From Dama dama (lineage: Eukaryota; Chordata; Mammalia; Artiodactyla; Cervidae): DNA of 64,000 nucleotides. This document shows, in pieces, positions 58,501-64,000 of this stretch. The translations under genes were made by a program, and so were the position numbers. The notes under the pieces were generated by a model. The model worked only from the letters and a program-made list of their open reading frames with translations, searched no databases and had not been told where the DNA came from. Where the stretch lies: contig NC_083704.1 in assembly GCF_033118175.1 (NCBI RefSeq), positions 52,478,501-52,542,500 of the forward strand, given 5' to 3'. How positions within the stretch are numbered: position 1 is the stretch's first letter; each line of letters begins with the position of its first letter.

Positions 58501-60016
58501 ACCTACCTACCATTCTCCATGGTGGCTGTAGCAGTTTACATTCCCCCAACAGTGCAGGAAGCCTCTCTTTTCCACACACTCTGTAGCACTTCCTCTGTAT
58601 AGATTTTTTGATGATGGCCATTCTGACAGATGTGAGGTGATACTTCATTGTAGTTTTGATTTGCATTTTTCTAATAACTCTTAATGTTGAACATCTTTTT
58701 CATCCGCTTCTTGGCTGTCTCTATATCTGCTTTCAGAGACATCCATTTAGATATTCCGGGCATTTTTTGATTAGGTTGTTTGTTTTTTGGATATGGAACT
58801 GCATGAGCTGTTTGTGCATTTTGAAAATTAATCATTCGTGTGTTGTAACATTTGCAAATATTTTCTCCCTTTTTTTGTTCTTTTTTAGTTTTTGCTTGAA
58901 GTATGTTTTCTTTACAATGTCGTTGTTTTCTGCTGTGCAACAGTGTCGATCAGCTCTAAGTGTTCATGTTATCCCCCCTGTCTTGCGCCTCCGTCCCGCC
59001 CTCACCACCCCACCCCTGCTGATCTTCACAGAGCCCCGAGCCCAGCGTCCTGTGGGATCTGGCAGCTTCGCGCTAGCTGTCCGTTTCACACGTGGTAGTC
59101 TACACGTCTGCTCCTCTGTCAGCGTGCCCCACCCTCTCCTTCCCCAAGTGTGTTCACGTGCCCCTTCTCTACACCTGTGGCTGTATTTCTGCCCCATAGA
59201 GAGGTTCATCTATAACACTACTTCTAGATTCCACATATATGTGTCATCTATGATATTTTTTTCTCTTTCGATTTGTTCACTCTGTATGACAGCACTAAGT
59301 CTATCCACGTCTCTACACATGATCCAGTTTCCTTTGTTTTTATGGTTGAATAATATTCCATTGTATATACATACCACGTGCTTAAAATTTATTTTGAATT
59401 GGAGAATAATTGCTCTCCAGTGTTGTGTTGGTTTCTGCTGCACACCAAGGAGAATCATACATATACACACACACATATATATATATCTTCCTCTGGCTAC
59501 TCCCTCCCACCCCCTTCCCAGTGCCACCCATCTAGGTCATCACAGAGCAGAGAACTGAGCTCCCTTGGTTGTATAGCAGCTTCCCATTAGATTTCTGTGT
59601 TGTGCATGACCATGTATATATGTCAAGGCTATAGTTGCTCAATTAACCCCACCCTCTCCTTCCTGGACTATTTCAACAAGTTCCTTCTCTACGTCTGTAG
59701 CTCTATTCCTGCCCTGAAAATCAGTTCTGTATCATTTTTCTGGGTTCCCCATATAAGTATTAAGATATGATATTTCCTTTTGTCTTTTCGGACTGACTTC
59801 ACTCCGTATGACAGCTCCAAGTCCATATTTCTACAAATTACACCAATTTTATTCCTTTTTGTGGCTGAATAATTTTCCTTTGCGCATATATATACATACA
59901 CACACACACACACCCCGCTTCGTTTTTTTTTTTTTAATGTATTTGTTTTCAGTTGGTGTAGAATTGCTTTACAATGTTGTTAGTTTCTGCTATAGAACAA
60001 GGTGGATCAACTATAA

Positions 60017-60018
<2 letters not shown>

Positions 60019-60067
<49 letters not shown>
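60019..60067. repeat. (GT)n(AT)n microsatellite
   Basis: About 12 GT repeats followed directly by about 12 AT repeats, inside module B' of the array. Alternating purine-pyrimidine runs like this can adopt Z-DNA or cruciform structures and are usually length-polymorphic. Confidence 0.9.
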
Positions 60068-61974
60068 CCCTCTTCCATGACCCTCCCTCCTACCATCACC
60101 ATCCCACCCCTTTTGGTTTTCACAGTATACCAAACTGTGTGTTATCCAGCAGCTTCTCATTAGCTTTGTATTTTTTACATGATAGTTTATCCATATCAGC
60201 GCTTCCCTTCCAATTCACCCCAGCCTCTTCTTCCCTCACTATGTGTACAAATTTGTTGTCTTTCTTCGTCCTTGTTCTTGCCTTGCAAGTGGGTTCATCT
60301 ATACCTTTTTTCTAGATTCCACATATGTGTGTTAACATACGATATTTGTTTCTCTGTTTGACATACTCTAGAGGCATCTACAAAACTACAAGCGATCAAA
60401 TTTCATTCCTTTTAATAGCTGTGTAATATTCCACTGTATATTTGTACCACAGTTTCTTTACCCATTCATCTGTTGATAGACTTTGAGATTGTTCCGTGTC
60501 CTGGCTTATAAATCATACTGCAGTGAACCTTGAGGTACAAGTGTCATTTTTAATCATGATTTTCTCAGGATATATGCCCAGTTGTGGGATTTCTGGATCA
60601 TATTGTGGATCTAGTTGTAGTTGTTTAAGGAACCTCCGTATTGACTATATCAGTTTACATTCCCAGCAACAGTGCAAGAGGGCGCCCTTCTCTCCACACC
60701 TTCTTCAGCATTTATTGTTAGTGGATTTTTTTTTCCTTTGGTGATGGGCCATTCTGACCCATATCATGTGGTACCTCATTGTAGTTTTAACTTGCATTTC
60801 TCTAATAATCTGTAACGTTGAGCATCTTTTCATGTGCTTCTCGGCTATCTGAGACATCTGCTTTGGTCTTCCTCCCATTTTTAGATCTGGTTGTTTGCTT
60901 TTGGATATTGAGCTCCGCGATCTCCTTGTATGTTTTAGACATCGATTTGTTGTCCGTTGCTGCGCTTCCAAATAGCCCACCCCTCTTGTGTTTTCAGTTT
61001 TTGGTCAGAGTCCAGTCGCTTCCAATGTCTTGTTGGTTTCTGATGTGCAGCAGTATGCATCGGCGATAAATAGACATCTGTCTCTTGCCTCTTCAGCCTG
61101 TCTCCCGTCCTTACCGTTCTGACCTCTTGGTCCTCACAGGACACCGAGCTGGCCTCCCTGGGGTGTACAGAGTCTCCAGCTCACTGTTTTACACGCTGGT
61201 GTGTGTGCGGCGGTGCCTGTCTCAGCTCGCCGCACCCGCTCCTCCTCTCCTGTCTCACCTGTCTGTCCACTGGCACATCTGTTCTTGCCCTGCAGATGGA
61301 TGGAAATCTGTTTCTAGGTTCCACATATATGTGTTCATGTACTGTATTTTTTTCTCTTTCTGATTTATTCACTCTGTATGACAACATGGGTCTATCCACA
61401 TCCCTTCAAATGACCCAGTTGCCTTCCTTTTTATGACTATTATTCCACTGTATATACATACCACAGTTTTTTATTTATTTTTAATTTGGAAGATAATTAC
61501 TCTCCAGCCTTGCGCTGGATTCTGCTGTACCTCAGCGTGAATCAGCCGTAAGTACACGTACGTCTCCTCCCTCTGGAGCCTCCTCCCACACCCCGACTCG
61601 CACCCCACTGGTCCTCTCGGAGCAGCGCGCCGCGCTTCCTATGCGTGTAGCAGCTTCCCGTAGCTCTCTGTTTTATGTGTGGTGGTTTATCCGTATCGGT
61701 GTTACTCTTTCAGTTCACTCCACAGTCTGCTTCCCACTGTGTTCTCCCTCTGCATCTCTCTTCCTGCCCAGCATGTAGATTCATCTGTGCCACTTTTCTA
61801 GATTCCAATTATATATGTTAATATATGATATTTGTTTTTCTCTGTGACTTACCTCACTCTTTATGATGTACACTAGGATCATCTATATCACGACAAGTGA
61901 CCCAATTTCCTTCCTTTTTATGGTTGAGTAATATGCCATTCTATATATGTACCACAACTTCTTTATCCATTTGT

Positions 61975-62199
61975 GTTTCCTGATGGCTCAGATGATTAAA
62001 AAAAAAAAAAATTCCTCCTGCAGTGCAAGAGACTTTGGTTCAAACCCTGGGTTGGGAAGATCCTCTGGAAGAGGGCATGGCAAGCCACTCTAGTATTCTT
62101 GCCTGGAGAATTCCATGGACAGAGGAGCCTGGCGGGCTACAGTCCATGGGGTTTGCAAAGAGTTGGACACGAATGAGCGACTGACACTTTCACTTCACG
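61975..62199 (+). mobile_element. Bov-tA SINE
   Basis: Interrupts module D' at CTTTATCCATTTGTGT: TTCCTGATGGCTCAGATGAT, an internal poly-A, GTTCAAACCCTGGGTTGGGA, CCATGGACAGAGGAGCCTGG and GACACGAATGAGCGACTGAC. The module then resumes with GTAGACAGGTTATTTCCACA. Confidence 0.87.
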
Positions 62200-62520
62200 T
62201 AGACAGGTTATTTCCACATCCTGGCTATTGTGAATACTGTAGCAGTGAGTATTGGGATACATGTGTCCTTTCAAATTATGGCTTTCTCAGGTTATGTGCC
62301 CAGTCGCGGGATTGCTGGATGCTGTGATAGTTCTACTTAGAGTTATTTGAGTAACCTGCATACCATTGTCCATAGTGGCTGTACCAGTTTTCTTTCTGAC
62401 CGAAATGCAAGATGGTTCTCTTTCCTGCACCCTCTTCAGCATTTACTGTGTGTAGATGTCTTCATTGTGGTTCTGAGCATCACTCATCTACTTCTCGGTC
62501 ATCTGCATATCTGCCTTCTG

Positions 62521-63081
62521 TCAGTTCAGTCGCACAGTTGGGTCCGACTCTCTGCGACCCCATGGACTGCAGCACGCCAGACTTCCCTGTCCATCACCAA
62601 CTCACGGAGTCCATTGCGTCAGTGATGCTATCCAACCATCTCATCCTCTGTTGTCCCCTTCTCCCACCTTCAGTCTTTCCCAGCATCAGGACTTTTCCCA
62701 GTGAATCAGTTCTTCGCATCAGGTGGCCAAAGTATTGGAGTTTCAGCTTCAGCATCAGTCCTTCCAGTGAATATTCAGGACTGATTTCCTTTAGGATGGA
62801 CTGGTTGGATCTCCTTCTCCAAGAATCCTCTCCAACACCACAGTTCAAAAGCATCAATTCTTCGGCACTCAGCTTGCTTTATAGTCCAGCTCTCACATCC
62901 ATACATGACTACTAGAAAAACCATAGCTTTGACTAGATGGACCTTTGTCGGCAAAGTAATGTCTCTGCTTTTTTTGTTTTTTTTTTTTGCACTGTGCAGC
63001 TTTATTAACCATTCAAGTACAGTAGCATCTGAAAAATATGGAACGCTTCACGAATTTGTGTGTCATCCTTGCGCAGGGGCC

Positions 63082-63132
<51 letters not shown>

Positions 63133-64000
63133 GAGCACTGTCTCTGCTTTTTAATATGCTGCCTACATTGGTCATAGCTTTTCTTCCAAGAGCAACGTCT
63201 TTTAATTTCGTAGCTGCAGTCACCATGTGCAATGATTTTGGAGACCCCAAAAATAAAGTCTCTCACTGTTTCGATTGTTTCCCCATCTGTTTGCCGTGAA
63301 GTGATAGGACCAGATGCCAGGATCTTAGTTTTCTCAAAGTTGAGTTTTAAGCCAACTTTTTAACTCTCCTCTTTCACTTTCATCAAGAGACTCTAGTTCT
63401 TCTTCACCTTCTGCCATAAGGGTGGTGTCATCTGCTTATCTGAGGTTATTGGTATTTCTCCCTGCAATCTTGATTCCAGCTTGTGCTTCCTCCAGCCCGG
63501 CATGTCGCATGATGTACTCTGCATAGAAGTTAAATAAGCAGGGTTACAATATACAGCCTTGACGTACTCCTTTCCCCATTTGGAATCAGTCTGTTGTTCA
63601 TGCCCAGTTCTAACTCTTGCTTCTTGACCTGCATACAGATTTTTCAGGAGGCAAATAAGGTGGTCTGGTATTCCCAACTCTTGAAGAATTTTCCACAGTT
63701 TGTTGTGATTAACACAGTCAAAGACTTTGGAATAGTCAATAAAGCAGAAGTAGATGTTTTTCTGGAACTCTGTTACTTTTTTGGTGATCCAGCGGATGTT
63801 GGCAATTTGATCTGTAATTCCTCTACCTTTTCTAAATCCAGCTTGAACATCTGGAAGTTGTTGAAGCCTGACTTGGAGAATTTTGAGCATTACTTTGCTA
63901 GTTTGTTAGATGAGTGCAATTGTGCAGTAGTTTGAACATTCTTTGGCATTGCCTTTCTTTGGGATTGGAATGAAAACTGACCTTGTCCAGTCAGTCCTCT
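62521..64000 (-). mobile_element. BovB LINE with reverse-transcriptase remnant, runs off the window
   Basis: The longest BovB copy here. From the 3' end (TCAGTTCAGTCGCACAG) it encodes on the minus strand LKLKLQYFGHLMRRTDSLGK near 62700-62770 and, at 63393-63890, the RT palm: QAGFRKGRGITDQIANIRWI, KNIYFCFIDYSKVFDCVNHN (motif A, FIDYSKVFD), KLWKILQELGIPDHLICLLK and NLYAGQEARVRTG. Motif C is damaged (SDKQMTPP where RYADDTT is expected). Not functional. The U6 chimera has inserted at 62974-63138. Confidence 0.92.
62974..63138 (-). pseudogene. U6 snRNA / mRNA 3'-tail chimeric retropseudogene
   Basis: On the minus strand, 63138 to 63032 is a 107-nt U6 snRNA with what I count as one substitution (GACACACAAATTCG for GACACGCAAATTCG). 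U6 is the spliceosomal catalytic RNA. It runs without a gap into a 43-nt segment (63031-62989) containing AATAAA and ending GCTGCACAGTGC, then a poly-A (62988 down to about 62974). The whole is flanked by a 14-bp direct repeat, TGTCTCTGCTTTTT on the + strand, at 62960-62973 and 63139-63152. No U6 promoter (PSE, TATA) is present upstream in BovB sequence, so it is unlikely to be transcribed by its own promoter. Confidence 0.9.

Larger units (their letters stand above)
51690..62520 (-). repeat. Higher-order tandem array of L1 3'-end modules
   Basis: About 10.8 kb of head-to-tail antisense L1 fragments. Each module is an L1 3'UTR (marker words GTTTCTGCTGTACA.CA, CAGCTGTAAG and a C-rich block) followed by the reverse complement of the end of ORF2 (marker TGAGTAATATTCCATTGTATAT). 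Five module types, told apart by sequence and by how much ORF2 they keep, recur in the order D-E-A-B-C: B0 51690-53000, C0 53005-53250, D0 53250-54240, E0 54240-55810, A 55810-56330, B 56330-57355, C 57355-57835, D 57835-58870, E 58870-59385, A' 59385-59930, B' 59930-60985, C' 60985-61465, D' 61465-62520. The period is about 3.6 kb once later insertions are removed. Boundaries are by eye, within some tens of bases. Confidence 0.8.

Noticed and set aside
58656..59558. A 300-codon + frame in the L1 array
   Set aside because: It reads the L1 modules in antisense and spans two module boundaries. It is Phe/Leu/Ser/Pro-rich with no known domain, so it is a by-product of the T-rich strand.
52000..62520. 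Independent L1 insertions as the explanation of the repeated L1 text
   Set aside because: Same-type modules share truncation junctions and private variants in a fixed order, which independent insertions would not produce. Kept as the alternative that a dot-plot could still revive.
62989..63138. A working U6 snRNA gene
   Set aside because: No proximal sequence element or TATA box upstream (that side is BovB), and the fused tail, poly-A and target-site duplications mark a retrotransposed copy.

Overview
The window is nuclear DNA from a ruminant (cattle, sheep, goat, buffalo or a close relative). It is full of BovB (RTE-type) LINEs, Bov-tA SINEs, CHR/ART2-type tRNA-derived SINEs and ruminant L1 3' ends. 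The three genes present are PBRM1, UQCC5 (SMIM4) and NT5DC2, the same neighbours and relative orientations I recall from human 3p21.1. No operon-like organisation, CRISPR, phage or plasmid feature is present.

Layout. (1) 1-38.67 kb: the 3' part of PBRM1 on the + strand. Thirteen coding exons (3294-35974) encode about 762 C-terminal residues: both BAH domains, an acidic/coiled linker, the HMG box, the proline-rich region and the C-terminal tail. A 3'UTR of about 2.7 kb follows. Exon boundaries come from consensus splice sites, unbroken phase and agreement with the PBRM1 protein as I remember it. (2) 38.67-42.17 kb: the gap between convergent genes, holding a BovB fragment and a CTCF-like motif. 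(3) 42.17-45.55 kb: UQCC5 on the - strand, two coding exons, 80 codons, with a CpG-rich promoter at its right edge. (4) 45.55-47.3 kb: spacer and the CpG-island promoter of NT5DC2. (5) 47.33-47.56 kb: NT5DC2 coding exon 1 on the + strand. (6) 47.56-64.0 kb: no further NT5DC2 exon is visible, so if the gene continues this is all intron 1. About 10.8 kb of it (51.69-62.5 kb) is a higher-order tandem array of antisense L1 3'-end modules, followed by a BovB copy carrying an inserted U6 snRNA/mRNA-tail chimera.

The genes are not a pathway. PBRM1 is the BAF180 subunit of the PBAF chromatin remodeller, UQCC5 is a mitochondrial complex III assembly factor, and NT5DC2 is a HAD-type 5'-nucleotidase-domain protein. 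PBRM1 and UQCC5 converge at their 3' ends; UQCC5 and NT5DC2 diverge from neighbouring CpG islands.

The most unusual features are the roughly 3.6-kb higher-order repeat built from five distinguishable L1 3'-end modules, the full-length U6 chimera with target-site duplications, a possible 42-nt in-frame PBRM1 cassette exon, and a UQCC5 reading frame that runs through its own AATAAA. All comparisons with other species are from memory and could not be run here.
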